From: Cryptomeria japonica
Lineage: Eukaryota > Streptophyta > Pinopsida > Cupressales > Cupressaceae
Direction: 5' to 3'
DNA length: 64,000 nt
Assembly: GCF_030272615.1 (NCBI RefSeq)
Contig: NC_081411.1
Span: 215,682,654 to 215,746,653 of the forward strand
The position numbers were made by a program, and so were the translations under genes. The notes beneath the pieces were generated by a model. That model had not been told where the DNA came from and did not search any database. It saw only the letters and a list, made by a program, of their open reading frames with translations. This document shows, piece by piece, positions 1 to 12,184 of the stretch; positions within the stretch are counted from its first letter, which is position 1, and every line of letters starts with the position of its first letter.

Positions 1-716
1 TGATATGAGTCTTTTTCCATATTGGGCCAGTAATATCCAGTCCTAATGAGTTTCTTGGCTAAGGTAGGACCACTAGCATGTGGACCACATATCCCTTCAT
101 GTACTTCACGTAACGCAATCTGAGCTTCGTCACTTTCTAGACATCTAAGAAGAGTGCCATCTAGACCTCGCCAATATAGGATATCAGCTAAAATGACATA
201 ACAAGAGGATTAGTGAATGAAGGTGCGTCGTTGGTTATTTGATAGATCAGGAGGTAGGATATTGTCGCGAAGGTATGTGAAGATGGAACCATATAACTGG
301 GACTCGGGACCGACAACACATATCATCTTGGTAGGAGTGATCTCATATGAAGGAACCAAAAGGTTATCGACCAAGAACTCATAGCAGGTCTCATTTGGAG
401 GTAGATCGATCAGTGAAGCAATTGTAGCCATGGCATCTGCGGCGCGATTCTGCTCTCTTGGTATCTGCTCAAAATCTATCTTTGTGAAGTGTTGTTTCAG
501 TTCATCCACCATTTGTTTGTAAGGCATTAATATTTCATCTTTTGTTTGGTAATCATCAGTTGCTTGATGGATGACCAGTTGAGAATCCCCAAAAACACGA
601 AGTTCCTGGATCTTCCACTGAACTGCAATCCGTAATCTAGTTGTTAATGCCTCATATTCTGCTATATTGTTAGTGCAAGGAAATGATAAGTAGTATGATT
701 TTGGTATAGAGTCTCC
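1..716 (-). pseudogene. Gypsy-1 second RNase H and integrase N-terminus (broken)
   Basis: Continues the pol frame of the RT block below a stop codon (TAA) at about 717, where the intact relative has Gln; this fits a C-to-T change. Reading down the minus strand, the second (archaeal-like) RNase H shows NNIAEYEAL and FGDSQLVI, followed by a linker with PREQNRAADAMAT. After a second stop near 210 the integrase zinc-binding region begins (HEGICG, then GYYWPNMEKDS). The integrase catalytic core lies outside the window. In an intact element these domains degrade the RNA of the RNA-DNA hybrid and insert the cDNA. Both in-frame stops mean no complete product. Confidence 0.85.
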
Positions 717-2258
717 TTAAGGAGTTATAAAGAGGATGTCAGCTCCTACCCCATGCTGTGTGTATGAGCCGTCAAAGTATAGTTGCCATGGTTTTGCATG
801 TGATATTGCTAAAATGGATTCATCTGAAAATTTTGAACTTAGAGGAACATCATCAATCATGGGAGCATCTGCAAATTGATCTGCGATGGCTTGTCCTTTT
901 ATTGTTTTTCTATCCACATACTCAATGTCAAATTCACTCAGGATCATTACCCATTTGGCTAGTCGCCCAGTAAGTGTTGCTTTATTGAGAAGGTATTTCA
1001 ATGGATCTATCCTTGCAATCAACTTAGTCTTATGAGTGAGCATGTAATATCGTAATTTCTGTGAATCAAAGACCACGGCGAGACATGCACACTCAATTGG
1101 TGTGTAGTTTAGCTCATATCCCACCAATGTGCGACTGATATAATATACTGCCTTTTCCTTGCCCTCAGCAATTTGTTGTGCTATGAGTGCCCCCAGTGTT
1201 GTTGGAGTAGCTGAAATGTATAGTAACAGAGGCTGATCTGGAACTGGTGGCATCAAAACTGGTGGATTCAAAAGATAATCTTTGAGCGTCTGAAAAGCCT
1301 GTTGACAGTTATCATCCCATTTGAATTTGATGTTTTTATGTAGCAGGTGTTGAAAAGGATTACACTTATCGGCAAGTTGCGCTATGAATCTCCATATAGA
1401 CTGGAGTCTTCCCTGTAAGGATCGAAGTTGACTGATATTTCTAGGCAGTTGCATCTCCAAGATGGCCTTGACTTTTGCTGGATCAGCTTCAATTCCTCTT
1501 TTGGACACAATGAATCCTAGGAGCTTCCCAGAGGTTACTCCAAAGACACATTTCTTGGGGTTTAATCTTACTTTGTACTTTTCCAACCAATCAAAGACGA
1601 TTGAAAGTATTTCCAAATGTGTATCTCTGTCTATTGATTTACTCAAGAGATCGTCAACATAATCTTCCATGGTTACGTGCATGAGATCATGAAAGATAGT
1701 AGTCATGGCTCTTTGATATGTAGCACCTGCATTTTTTAGCCCGAAGGGCATGACATTCCAGCAAAAAGTTCCCCAAGGACAAGTGAATGATGTTTTGTGT
1801 TGATCCTTGGGTGCGATCCTTATTTGATTATAACCAGAAAATCCATCCATCAATGATAACATTTCATGACCTGCTGTGAGATCAACAATCAAGTCAATAT
1901 TTGGTAATGGAAAGTCATCCTTTGGACAAGCTTTGTTGATGTCTCTAAAATTTGTACATATTCTGATGCTGCGATCCGGTTTACTGACAGGCACTAGATT
2001 GGAGATCCATTCAGGATAATCAATTGGGCATATGAATCTGACATCCAATAATTTCTCAAGTTCTGCTTTAACTAGTAATGCCACTTGTGGATGCATTTTT
2101 CTTAATTTCTGTTTCACTGGCTTTTCCCCCGGTTTGACTGTCAAATGATGCATTACCAAATCCAGATCTAGTCCAGGCATATCAGCGTATGACCATGCAA
2201 AGTTTATTTGTCGTTCTTTGAAGAAACTTATGAATTTTGACCTTTCAGACTCTGTCAA
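717..2258 (-). pseudogene. Gypsy-1 reverse transcriptase - RNase H block
   Basis: Open stretch of 513 codons encoding RT followed by the first RNase H and the start of the second. RT landmarks on the minus strand are NLVPVSKPDRSIRICTNFRD, MDGFSGYNQIRIAP, MPFGLKNAGATYQRAM and the catalytic YVDDLL. The first RNase H follows (LLLYISATPTTLGALIAQ, then SRTLVGYELNYTPIE). The second RNase H opens with LYFDGSYT just before the stop. The N-terminal fingers (VKQKLRKMHPQ) are present, so the RT itself is complete and retains its catalytic Asp pair. It belongs to a larger gag-pol frame interrupted elsewhere, so it is listed as part of a pseudogene. Function: cDNA synthesis inside cytoplasmic virus-like particles. 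Confidence 0.9.
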
Positions 2259-2875
2259 TGATTGAGCCAGGAATATGTTGTGTGGAATATGTTTGTTTTG
2301 ATAGTCTCCTCTACCAACATGGATGACTTTTCCTCATATGATGTTGGGAGAATGTCGAGCCTTCCATCTTTCGGTGCCTCAGAGAGGTTTTCACCCTCAG
2401 ATACGTCCTTTCTTTTTACTTTTTTAGAGTCAGACAGCGCCACAGTGTGGTTTTCTCCATAAGACCCTTGGTTTGTTCTTATTTTCACATTTTTACGACT
2501 TGAAGGTCTGACACTCTCACCAAAATATGCCATGTTGTTGAGTTCTATAGTGTATCCTGCTTTATGGTTTGCAGGGGGAAGATCGTCTCATACGCCAAGA
2601 TAGTCAATAATAGCTTCATCATTTTGGAATGTATCAAATTGTGCTGGTCCTTCATAATCCTAGTCAATGAGTTGATGGTGAACAAGGGGAAGGCCTTTAA
2701 TGTCTTCGGAGTTAGCAGGTCTAAGAGTGAGAATACAGTTATACTCGGGTATGTCCAAGTAATTATTGAGGTCATCGATGGCACTCTCCTCATCAGTTTC
2801 GATCGCGAGTGAATCCAAATTGTCATCACTAGTAGCGCATTCTGGGACAGGTGTTCTCATCCTGTGTGATTTCAA
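2255..2875 (-). pseudogene. Gypsy-1 protease-RT spacer, degraded
   Basis: Low-complexity acidic spacer between protease and RT, recognisable by alignment with Gypsy-2 (segments such as SRKNVKIRTNQGSYGENHTVAL and KVKRKDVSEGENLSEAP, partly in different frames). Reading frames shift at about 2545, so the link from gag-protease to RT is broken. Further upstream the frame runs into the Gypsy-2 junction at 2936. Compared with Gypsy-2, a Pro/Thr-rich segment of roughly a hundred or more residues is missing at the junction, which suggests loss of sequence around the insertion. Confidence 0.7.
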
Positions 2876-2936
2876 CCTAGAACCTTGAGACGAGGACTGT
2901 GCCGAATCCTCATGGATTGTTCCTTGACCAACTCTG

Positions 2937-4668
2937 AATAAAATAAAATAAAATAAAATAGCTAATTAAGATGCTCATAGTTGCTCCCCCCTTGTTCCTC
3001 TCCTCTCCAAGTCCCAAATGAGTGTAGCTCTCAGCTTTTAGCACTAGCCATGGATGCCATATGGAGATTCAAGATGGTTGAATATGATAAGCAAATGCTA
3101 TGCAAGTGTAGATACTGATGCTATGAGAAAGCTCTATGCTAATGCCAGTATAACAACAATACTCTAATGCTTCCTTTTTTGCTTGAGGAGAAGGGTTCTA
3201 TTTATAGAAGAAATGGGGAAATGAAGGGTTAAGATTGAATGGTTTAATCAAGGGCCAAGTTTGAAAGTTGGGGATCCATGTGCACAATTGGCACCAATAA
3301 AATAGTGACAAGTGTCAACATAGGATTGGGTTGAGAGAAGAGGTTGGAGGCATTAAAGGCCTGAGAAGACCTCATGGTTATCTAGAGGCTAAGGGTCAAG
3401 TCCAAATTAAGATTACCCACTGGATTAAGAGTTAATCCAAGGATAAACCTTTGTGCAAATGTTTAAGAGATAATCATGGTCAAAGCATTAATGACCTGAT
3501 GAGACCTTTGGGTTGGGTAAAGGTTGAGTCAAAACAAATGTTTTAACCATATGGGAGGGTTTGAGGTAACCATTAATGGTTATTGGAGACTTTGGGGATT
3601 AAGTGGTTGAAGGTTGAAAGCCTTCAATGGTTATCAAAGACTTTGAGTCATTTAGTGGTTGAAGGTTGAAAGCCTTTAATGGTTATCAAAGACTTTGAGG
3701 GTTTGAGAAGTGACTTCCCTTTTGCTTAGGAATGTGACAAAGTTTAGAGAAGGGGTTAGGTTATTTAGAAGTGATTAGAAAATTCTAGAAGGGGTTTAGG
3801 CATGCAAGTGGATTTTGTAGGAAAATGCAAGTGGGAGAAATTTTGGTATTTTCAATTAAAATAAAATCATTTATTTCAATTAAATGGTGTAATTTGCATT
3901 TGGATAAATATTCAAATAAATATTAATTTATTTAAATGAGAAAAAGGAAGATAAAGCATTAAAATGCTTGAAGACTTTGAGGGAAACCATTAAAGGCTTG
4001 AAGACTTTAAGGAAAAACCATTAAAGTCTTAAGAAGACTTTAAGGGAAGCCATTAAATTTGAAGACTTTAAAGCCATCAAGTTTGAAGACTTTAAGGGAA
4101 ACCATTAAAGGCTTAAGAAGACTATAGAAGGAAGCCATCAAGTTTGAAGACTTTAAAGCCATCAAGTTGAATACTTTAAGGGAAACCATTAAAGGTTTCA
4201 AGTGGGTGAGGATAAATAGGATTTTAAATAGTTGTGCAACTTGCTTTTGTAAGAAAATACAAGTGGGTGGAGGATAAAGGTGATTTAAATAAATTATTTA
4301 TTTAAAATAATTGTGCAACTTGCATTTGTAGGAAAATGCAAGTGGGTGGAAGATAAAGGTGATTTAAATAAATGATTTATTTATTTAAATGTGAGAGGTG
4401 GGATTTTGGGGGTTTTAAATAAATATTAATTTATTTAAATGTGAGAGAAGATTTAATTAAATAAATATGATTTATTTATTTAATTAATGGTCTGAATTTG
4501 GTTAAGTGAATTAAATCAAATAAATTGAATAATTTATTTAATTAATAGGAGAATAGGGTTAAGATGAATTAATTAAATATTAATTTAATTAATTATTAAT
4601 TGATGGTTAAATAATCAAATAAATACTAAGTATTCATTTAATTAAGTGGACAGATTTATGTGACTACA
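2937..4668 (-). repeat. Gypsy-2 3' LTR (outer end truncated)
   Basis: Near-identical to 17271-19003. The inner end on the minus strand is TGTAGTCACATAA, immediately after a polypurine tract. The outer end, an AAAAT microsatellite at 2937-2960, lacks the ~150 bp that the 5' LTR carries at 17117-17266. The LTR is built from AT-rich short palindromes (ATTTAAATAAAT-like) at 4270-4640 and a minisatellite at 3950-4200. Confidence 0.92.
3950..4200. repeat. LTR-internal minisatellite (GAAGACTTTAAGG units)
   Basis: Imperfect tandem copies, spaced about 30-40 bp, built on GAAGACTTTAAGG followed by (A)CCATTAAAGGC or GCCATCAAGTTT. The same array is in the other LTR at about 18280-18515. One to a few unit differences separate the two copies. 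No coding potential. Confidence 0.8.
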
Positions 4669-4681
4669 TTTGCCCCTCTTT
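4669..4681 (-). other. Gypsy-2 polypurine tract
   Basis: On the minus strand AAAGAGGGGCAAA directly precedes the LTR start TGTAGTCAC. This is the expected primer for plus-strand DNA synthesis and fixes the inner boundary of the 3' LTR. Confidence 0.85.
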
Positions 4682-7099
4682 GAGACGGTGCAGTTTATCG
4701 CGTCGTTTCAAAGAAAGAAAAATAGGTGTGAAGAAATGCCCCATAAAATGTAAATTTAATGGGTGGTATGCCCCCTCGAGAGATGGGCCAATTTTTTTTT
4801 TTTTTTTTAAAAATCAGGCGATCTCTCGAAAAAGAATGAAAAGTGGAGGGGAGGTAGAATAGAAGAAATTAGAACTAATGATGAAAGAATGGGAGAAAAT
4901 GGAGTGAATATGAAGAAACAACAAGCCAGTGGGTACCCTGAGGTCATGCAAGAGATACATAGCAGATGTAGTGTGGGGTTTGGATTGATGTTATACAATT
5001 GATCAAAATTGGTTGGACAATCTGGTGCAATCGGTTTAATTGCCCCGGTCAAGTCAAAGCGTGACAGTTGATGTCAGTTGGTCGCTTGGACATGATAAAG
5101 TCTGAGTAAGTGAATCAAAGTGACCTGATGTGACTTAGACAATTGATGTAATTGCCCGATGAAGTCAAGGTATATGAAGCAAAATACTCGTTGAGACGTA
5201 GACAATTGATGTAATTGTCCATTGGATTGTGTTTGATTGGTTGATCAATTGATAGGATGTGCGTGTGATGGATGGTTGTGGGGAATCATAGCGGCCCCGT
5301 TGAGACTAGGTCATTATGATAAATGTCTGTTGTAGTCTAGGTTTGCCATAATCGATTACTTGTTGAGACCCGAAGATACTTGATCAGAGTATCTGTTGAT
5401 AGTCTAGGTGTGTGTGAGTCGAGGTACCTGTGCAGAGAGAGTAACTTGCTTGGCTTATTGGATGACTTAGCATAGGAAACACAATCCCTCCTATTTAGAG
5501 ATGGATGGTGATGAACATGGCTTGATTGGGTGGATTGAGAAACAATGTAGGGTATGTGATGTTGATTATCGAGATGGGGAGGGTGGGGGGGGATTCAATG
5601 TTAGATAGAAGAAATGGAGGACCTATTACATTCCTATGGAAGAAGAGGAAAATAGAGTATCCATTGTCATTACTATGTATGAATGATATGTAGCTATTTA
5701 TGAATGTATGGATGGGTGGAATGCAACGAAATGCAATATATACAGATGAGATGGAATGATGATCCATGGTGCTTTATTTTTCATCATTGAGCTTTAAAAT
5801 GTTGTAAGAAAATACAAGCAACTTGACATAAAGATTCAAGATGACCAGAGTATTTCTTACATGGATTTTGATATAGCAAGTTAATACAAGCAACTTGATA
5901 TAATGGATCAAGTTGACCAGAGTATTGCTTGCAGAACAGACAAGGATTATCTCCTTTCATGCATGACTTGGATCGTCCTCCTTGATCTTAGGTTGATCAT
6001 ATCCTGAGACAAGTGCATACCATAATAAGAGATAAAACCTTTATCCAGTTTGGTTGAGGTAGGAGGAACCAAAGAAAAAGCATTGTACCTGCAAACAAAC
6101 AGTATATACATAAAGAATAAAGAATATAGATCCTTGGTAATGGTTCATGCTCATATGGTCGAGGTATACACTGTAGTCAGCAAGCCGTAGTGATCTATGA
6201 CTGTATTTTTGCCTATGATCACATAGCTTAGTGAACTTCCCACGTAGACACCATTAGTACATGCCCCAGAACTTCATCGAAAATAATGCGCAAACGATAC
6301 AAAACAATGCTGCAAGATCCTGATACAGATAAACAAACGATTGTACTCACAAATCAACCAAGTATTTGATAGCTTAACATAATTTTCTTGTCAAAGAAAA
6401 TGTCACTTTTGTCTTTGTTTTGGTCCGGAATGATGCATCCTTGTTGAAGACAGTTTGATTGTTGATGTTGATTGTGTGGTTGATTGGTAAATGGTCATTG
6501 TGTGAGTAGTTTGTCAATGTTTATTTTGGTATCTGCATAGATGGGTATGTACAAGGTGTTGCTATGTTTTTGTGTGATTTTCGATGGTTTTGTCGATGTT
6601 TTTGGATTTTGAATTGTTTTGAATGTTTTTGGTATTTTTGCGAGATATTTTTGAATGTTTTTGGATTTTTGATGATTGTTTGAATGAAGAACTTAATGAA
6701 TCATAAGACAATGTAGAATCCACTTCCATAAATAGGTTAAAGGCATTGCCCCCAATTTTAGACATGACTATGAAAAAGCGGGATGCAAGATGTATGGAGT
6801 ACTATCATAATTGCAGAGGAATAACAAGCCATGGTTGATGGATGGATGGATGTATGTATGAAGTAGATGTGATCGCAATGAGCCTGAAAGACAATGGAGC
6901 CATAGCCTTTATGAGTGGCATCTGTTTTCCAAGTTTTCACCATCGTACTTACCCAAGGTGCCACCGGAGTGGTTGTTCACTGTTTGGATATATGATTTTT
7001 CTTTACTTTTTTTGAATGTTTTTGTATTTCTTCATGGACATTTTTCTGAATGTTTTTGGTATTTTCTGGTATGTAGGGGAGCCCGATGCTCTGTACAGC
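4682..7099 (-). other. Gypsy-2 3' noncoding region
   Basis: About 2.4 kb between the integrase stop codon and the polypurine tract. No long open frame or known domain is seen on either strand. A repeated CTTGATATA/CTTGACATAA phrase occurs around 5815-5905. T-rich runs of TGTTTTTGGATTTT type lie at 6590-6680 and 7010-7060. Long noncoding 3' regions are common in Tat elements. Confidence 0.6.
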
Positions 7100-8173
7100 T
7101 TAGGTATAAAACCGTTTGAGGTGCATGTTGTTGATTGGATCTGCAAGCGGTTCTCCTTCTGATGTAGCCAACTAATATGCCCCGAACCCGAACACAGCAG
7201 TGACAACATATGGGCCCAGCCAGTTTGATTCAAACTTGCCTTGATGTTCTTGGTTTGGTTGGTTGTGAGGATTCTCTCGTAGAACAAGATCACCTACCTC
7301 AAATGTATGAGGTTTAACTCGGTGATTGTAGCTTCTTCTCATGCGCTGCTGATAGGCTTTGAGATGGTTGTATGTAGCTTGTCACTTCTAATCTAGTAAC
7401 TCCAAGTCCTGAAGACGGGATACTCTATATGCTTCATCATCTATCAGATTATGCAAGGAAACCCGTAATGATGGTATCTCAACCTCAATAGGTAAGATAG
7501 CTTCTGCACCATAGACCAATGAATAAGGAGTTGCACCTGTAGGGGTTTGAATGCTAGTTTGATATGCCCATAGTGCCGGATTTAGTTAAACATGCCAGTC
7601 ACGGCCGGCATCATTGACTATCTTCTTTAGGATCCTCAAAATGTTTTTATTGGATGCTTCGGCCTGACCATTGCCTTGTGGGTAATAGGGAGTGGAAAAG
7701 CGGTATTGGATATGAAATTTCTCACAAAGTTTGCGGACATCCTGATTTTTGAAAGGAAGACCGTTATCTGTGATGATGGACATGGGTACACCATACCGGC
7801 AGATGATGTAGTTGAGGATGAATGAGGCGATCTGCTTGCCGGTGACTTGGGTAAGAGGAATAGCTTTGATCCACTTTGTGAAATATTCGGTGGCGGTAAT
7901 AATGAATTTATGGCCATTGGATGAAGATGGATGGATTTTACCCACAAGGTCAAGGCCCCATTGACAGAAAGGCCATGGTGTCGTGATTGGTTGTAGTTCC
8001 TGGGCTGGTGCATGTATCAAGTCACCATGAACTTGACATTTCTTGCATTTTCTAACAAAGTAGTAGGAATCCTTTTCCATAGATGGCCAATAATATCCAG
8101 CTTGCATGAGTTTCTTGGCTAGTGACGGACCACTTGAGTGAGTCCCGCAAATTCCTTCATGTACCTCTTCCAA
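7100..8173 (-). pseudogene. Gypsy-2 integrase (broken)
   Basis: Zinc-binding N-terminal region (EEVHEGICGTHSSGPSLAKK, then CKKCQ) and catalytic core (GLDLVGKIHPSS, IITDNGLPFKNQDV, PYYPQGNGQAEASNK with the DDE-type residues) are open from 8173 to 7586. A stop after GRDWHV at about 7585 interrupts the frame. The same frame then resumes and shows the C-terminal GDLVLRENP and LGPYVV motifs, with another stop at 7172-7174, ending at 7100. No chromodomain is seen. Inserts cDNA into the host genome in intact relatives; here at least two in-frame stops prevent a full product. Confidence 0.88.
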
Positions 8174-8260
8174 AGCCTTTGTTATCTCATCTTGTTCCAG
8201 ACATCGAAGGAGAGTACCATCAAGACCGCGTCGGTATAGGGTTTCAGCAATAATGGTATA

Positions 8261-9334
8261 TCAAGCAGTTTGGCAAATGAAGGTTTTACGTTGGTTATTT
8301 GATTGGTTGGGAGGAAGGGTGTGATCACGAAGATAGGTGTAGAACTCACCGTACCATGGGGATTCAGAACCGACAAGGTGACATATCATCTCGGATTCAG
8401 GGGTATCATAAGCGGAGATCCAAAGCTGTTCTACCAAGAACTCGTAGCGTGTTGAATTTTGTGGAAGATCTAGGAGAGATGCGATGGTAGCCATAGGGTC
8501 AGCAGCTCGATTCTGATCTCTTGGTATCTGCTCAAAAGTGATAGTAGTAAATGATGTCTTTAGAGTGTCCACCATTTGCTTATATGGCATGAGTTTATCA
8601 TCTTTGGTCTGATATTCATCTATTGCTTGTCGAATGACTAGTTGGGAATCACCATATACTTGTAGTTCTTGTAATTTCCATTGTACAGCTAACCTGAGTC
8701 CTGTGATCAAGGCCTCATACTCTGCTATGTTGTTGGTGCATGGAAATGTGAGCCTGTAAGACTTTGGGATGCTATCACCTTGAGGTGTGATAAACAGAAT
8801 GCCTGCCCCCGAGCCGTGCCTAGTGTATGAACCATCAAAATATAGTTTCCATGGTTGTGCTGTTGTGATCATGAATATCACTTCATCTGGAAAATTGGAA
8901 ATGAGAGGATGATCGCCTATGAGAGGTGCATCGGCCAATTGATCTGCAATAACCTGACCTTTGATAGCTTTACGATCTACATACTCGATGTCAAATTCAC
9001 TTAGAATCATCACCCATTTGGCCAAGTGGCCTGTCAATGCTGCTTTGCTGAGTAAATACTTGAGTGGATCAATCTTTGCAATGAGTTGTACCTTGTACGT
9101 TAACAGATAGTGCCTTAGTTTAGTGGCTGCTAAGATTAGTGCTAGGCAAGCTCGCTCAATAGGGGTGTAATTGAGTTCATAGCCCACCAATGTGCGAGAA
9201 ATGTAGTAAACAGCACACTCTTTTCCTTCTGCATTATGTTGTGCCAGTAGTACACCCAATGTTGTACTTGTTGTTGAGATATAGAGTAACAACGGTCTAC
9301 TTGGATCTGGTGGCATCAACAATGGTGGATTCAT
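8261..9334 (-). pseudogene. Gypsy-2 RNase H plus second archaeal-like RNase H
   Basis: A 357-codon stretch with two consecutive RNase H domains. The first is the usual retroelement RNase H (LLLYISTTSTTLGVLLAQ, YYISRTLVGYELNYTPIE, ILSEFDIEYVDRKAIKGQ). The second has LYFDGSYTRHGSGAG, NNIAEYEALITG and YGDSQLVIRQA, giving the Asp-Glu-Asp set of an independently acquired, archaeal-like RNase H. A duplicated RNase H is a hallmark of the Tat/Ogre/Retand branch of plant Ty3/gypsy elements. The stretch is separated from RT and integrase by stop codons, although the domains themselves look complete. Confidence 0.88.
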
Positions 9335-9469
9335 GAGATAGTCTTTAAGCGTCTGAAATGCTTGCTGGCATCGGGCATCCCACTAAAAGTGGATGTTCTT
9401 ATGTAGCAGATGTGTAAATGGGTGACACTTATCAGCCAATTGTGTAATGAATCTTCGGATGGATGGAAG

Positions 9470-10057
9470 TCATCCTTGTAATTTCCTTAGCTGACTAATA
9501 TTCTTTGGTGGTGGCATGTCCATGATTGCTTTTACCTTTGCTGGGTCGACCTCAATACCTTTGCTTGAGACAATGTATCCTAGAAGCTTCCTGGAGGTCA
9601 CTCCAAAGACACATTTCTTTGGGTTGAGTCGAACATGGTATTGTTCCAGTCTATCAAAGATTTTATCTAAGATGTGGAGATGCCCTTCTCTGGTGAGTGA
9701 TTTTGCTAGTAAGTCATCAACATAATCTTCCATCATGGTATGCATCATGTCATGGAAGATGGTGGTCATTGCTCTTTGATAGGTGGCTCCTGCATTCTTT
9801 AGACCGAAGGGCATTACATTCCAGCAATATGTGCCCCATGGACATGTAAAGGTTGTCTTATGTTGGTCCTCTAGTGCGATCTTTATTTGATTGTATCCTA
9901 AAAAGCCATCCATGAGTGAAAGCATCGCATGTCCTGCTGTTAAATCCACTATGATGTCGATATTTGGTAGGGGGAAGTCATCCTTAGGACATGCCTTATT
10001 CAGATCTCTGAAGTCAGTACAAATGCGGATGCCCCCTTTTGGTTTGCCGACAGGCAC
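9470..10057 (-). pseudogene. Gypsy-2 reverse transcriptase core
   Basis: Contains VGKPKGGIRICTDFRDLNKA, FPLPNID, MPFGLKNAGATYQRAM and the catalytic EDYVDDLLAKS. One conserved position differs from Gypsy-1: MDGFLGYNQI instead of MDGFSGYNQI. The frame ends at a stop after LRKLQG near 9470 and continues, with further stops, to the RNase H block at 9334. Upstream the stop after PIDYA at about 10072 separates it from its own N-terminus. Catalytic residues are intact but the polyprotein is not. Confidence 0.88.
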
Positions 10058-10072
10058 AATGTTGGAGATCCA

Positions 10073-11560
10073 TTATGCATAATCAATTGGCCTAATGAAA
10101 CCAACATCTAGGAGTTTCTTGAGTTCTATTTTTACTAGCACTGCAATCTGGGGATGCATCTTACGAAGCTTCTGCTTGACAGGTTTGGCTCCTTCTGCTA
10201 CTATGAGGTGATGCATGACTAAATCCAGATCAAGCCCAGGCATGTCTGCATATGACCATGCAAAGTTGATCTGGCGCTGCTGGAAGAACTCTATAAATTT
10301 AGGTTGTTCCTCTGGAGTGAGAAGAGATGCCAGATGTATAATATGAGGATTTTCAGGAGTCCCCACATTGTATTCTTTGGTCTCCTCAATGAGGATCGTT
10401 GATCGTTCCTGTTGTGCATTAGCAGGGAGAATGTCAAACCCTTCATCCTGAGGTGCCTCAGAGAGGTTTTCACCATTAGATACGCTCTTTCTTTTTACTT
10501 TTGTCGGATCAAACAGTGCCACAGTGTAGTTTTCACTAGAAGATCCATGTTTTATTGTTATATTTTTGCAGCTGAAAGGTTTGGCATCCGCCCCGAAGTA
10601 TGTTGCGCTATTAAGTTCAATGGCGAATCCAGCTTTGTGATCCCCGCTTGGTAGGTTATCCCTTATTTCCAAAAAGTCAATGATAACCTCATCGTTTTGG
10701 AAGAGGTCAAGACATGGGGGATTTGATTGGGTCCATTCGATGAGTTTAGGGTGGATAATGGGCATTACGTCATCAATTAGGTTAAGTTCGTTAGATGTAT
10801 CAGTGAGGGTTAAGACAGTGTGGTGAAGGTCGTTGATGGTACTCTCCCTGTCAGAATCAGGCGTAGGATGAGATGTAGGGTCTGTGGAAGATGTTTCCAG
10901 CTCAGGTACCCAAGTGGTCTTTATCTGTGCTTCTCCGTAAACAGGGATGTCTTTGCGTGGCGGAGATGGTGATGTGTCTTCTTCATCTGAAGTGTTAAGC
11001 TGTACAGAATCAAATTCCCACTCATGTGAGTCAGTCTCTAAATCACTTTCCAGCATCCGATTGCTATACCATACTAGGATGTTGCTGGAGTTGAATACTG
11101 CAGGCGTGATTGGTTTATGTACCTTTGTAGTGATCGGTGTTGCAGGAATTTTGATGGGGATTAAAGGATTTGTTACTGGAAGTATCGACAGTGTTGATTT
11201 AGTGGCTTCTGTTGGAACGGCTGGTGCCAGAGATGTTGCTGTGGGTTTCAATACAATTGTTGCTACAAATGGTGTTGCTGATGGGATTACTGGTTCGTTT
11301 GGTGGGACGAATAACATTGGTGACGGTTGCATTGGGGTTGTGAGCCTTGATGGGGCAGTGGGGATAGTGCTTGATGGTGCTTTGATTATGAAAGGTATCC
11401 TCTTTGCAGTAGGTGGGCAAAATGGTTTGCTGGATTTTCCTTTGAATCCGAGTTTAGGAAGGATCTCTTTTTCAAAGCCCAGGCCTATATTACCTTTGGG
11501 TTTTAATTCTGGTAGCAGAGGTTCATGTCATCCTTGTTTGCAGTATCCCAAAGCACTCTA
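10073..11560 (-). pseudogene. Gypsy-2 protease-RT spacer and RT N-terminus
   Basis: The open part 11332-10073 (419 codons) starts with a Pro/Thr/Ala-rich low-complexity segment of about 150 residues. It passes through an acidic stretch and ends in the RT N-terminus (INFAWSYADMPGLDLDLV, VKQKLRKMHPQ). The frame extends upstream to about 11560 with at least one stop. The spacer has no enzymatic motif; comparable spacers lie between protease and RT in Tat elements. A long open frame on the opposite strand (10947-11561) is a shadow of this biased composition. Confidence 0.75.
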
Positions 11561-11764
11561 ACCATCATATCCCATTCTTTGCATAATGAGGAGGCCTTTG
11601 CCATACTGTTCCGTAGGAAGTGTAACTTGCGGTTTATCAGTGGTGATGGGATCTTTATAGATCCATTCCGCTAGGTCCTCATCTTGTGTCTCTTCCTCTT
11701 GACTCTTTCCAAGGATGAAAGGCATCAAGGCACATGCAGGCGTGATTAATGGTTGCTGGAGTAA

Positions 11765-12184
11765 CTATTGTGGTTTACCATGTGTTCTAAGAGAAGTGGG
11801 CATTTGTCCCACACAAAAGAGTTGACTCAAGTTGTATTCTCCAGGACCTTCCTCTGCTACTTTCATTTTAAGTTTTTCTTGCTTGGGTATAGGGGTGTTC
11901 GAACTGGAAAGAGAGGCAGGATTTACATATGATGTGGAGGAAATGGCTTCCCTATTATTAGGAACAGTAATCTCTGGTTGATGGCTGATATTATGGCAAA
12001 AAGCAAAGGGATTTGCATCGCCCAGGATTGTGATCTCTGTACCGTTATGTGGGAACTTGATACATTGATGGTAGGTAGATGGAATAGCTTGCATGGCATG
12101 TATCCAAGGTCTCCCTAATAATAGATTATATGGCAGAGGAAGGTCCAGAACCTGACAGATGATGTGCTTTACCACAGGGCCCAC
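11765..12184 (-). pseudogene. Gypsy-2 protease C-terminal region
   Basis: Follows the protease active-site region in the gag-pol order, separated by stops around 12190 and 12302. The motif [21 protein letters not shown] corresponds to the ILGRxW/flap-distal region of retropepsins, and Gypsy-1 has the same motif at about 19550-19610. The downstream linker is degenerate. Not functional by itself. Confidence 0.75.

Larger units (their letters stand above)
1..2936 (-). mobile_element. Gypsy-1 Ty3/gypsy (Tat-type) element, 3' part
   Basis: This is the pol-encoding 3' part of a minus-strand Ty3/gypsy element whose gag-encoding 5' part resumes at 19004-25373. The two parts are separated by the Gypsy-2 insertion. 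RT, RNase H, a second RNase H and the start of integrase can be read in order towards position 1, where the window cuts the element. Its 3' LTR is not in the window. Two conserved frames carry stop codons, so it is not autonomous. The Tat assignment rests on the double RNase H layout and close similarity to Gypsy-2. Confidence 0.9.

Noticed and set aside
2937-2960. AAAAT run as a LINE or SINE tail
   Set aside because: No element body or duplication adjoins it; it is at the edge of the Gypsy-2 LTR.
10947-11561. 204-codon plus-strand frame opposite the Gypsy-2 spacer
   Set aside because: Gly/Val-rich shadow of the Pro/Thr-rich minus-strand frame; no domain and no start context.
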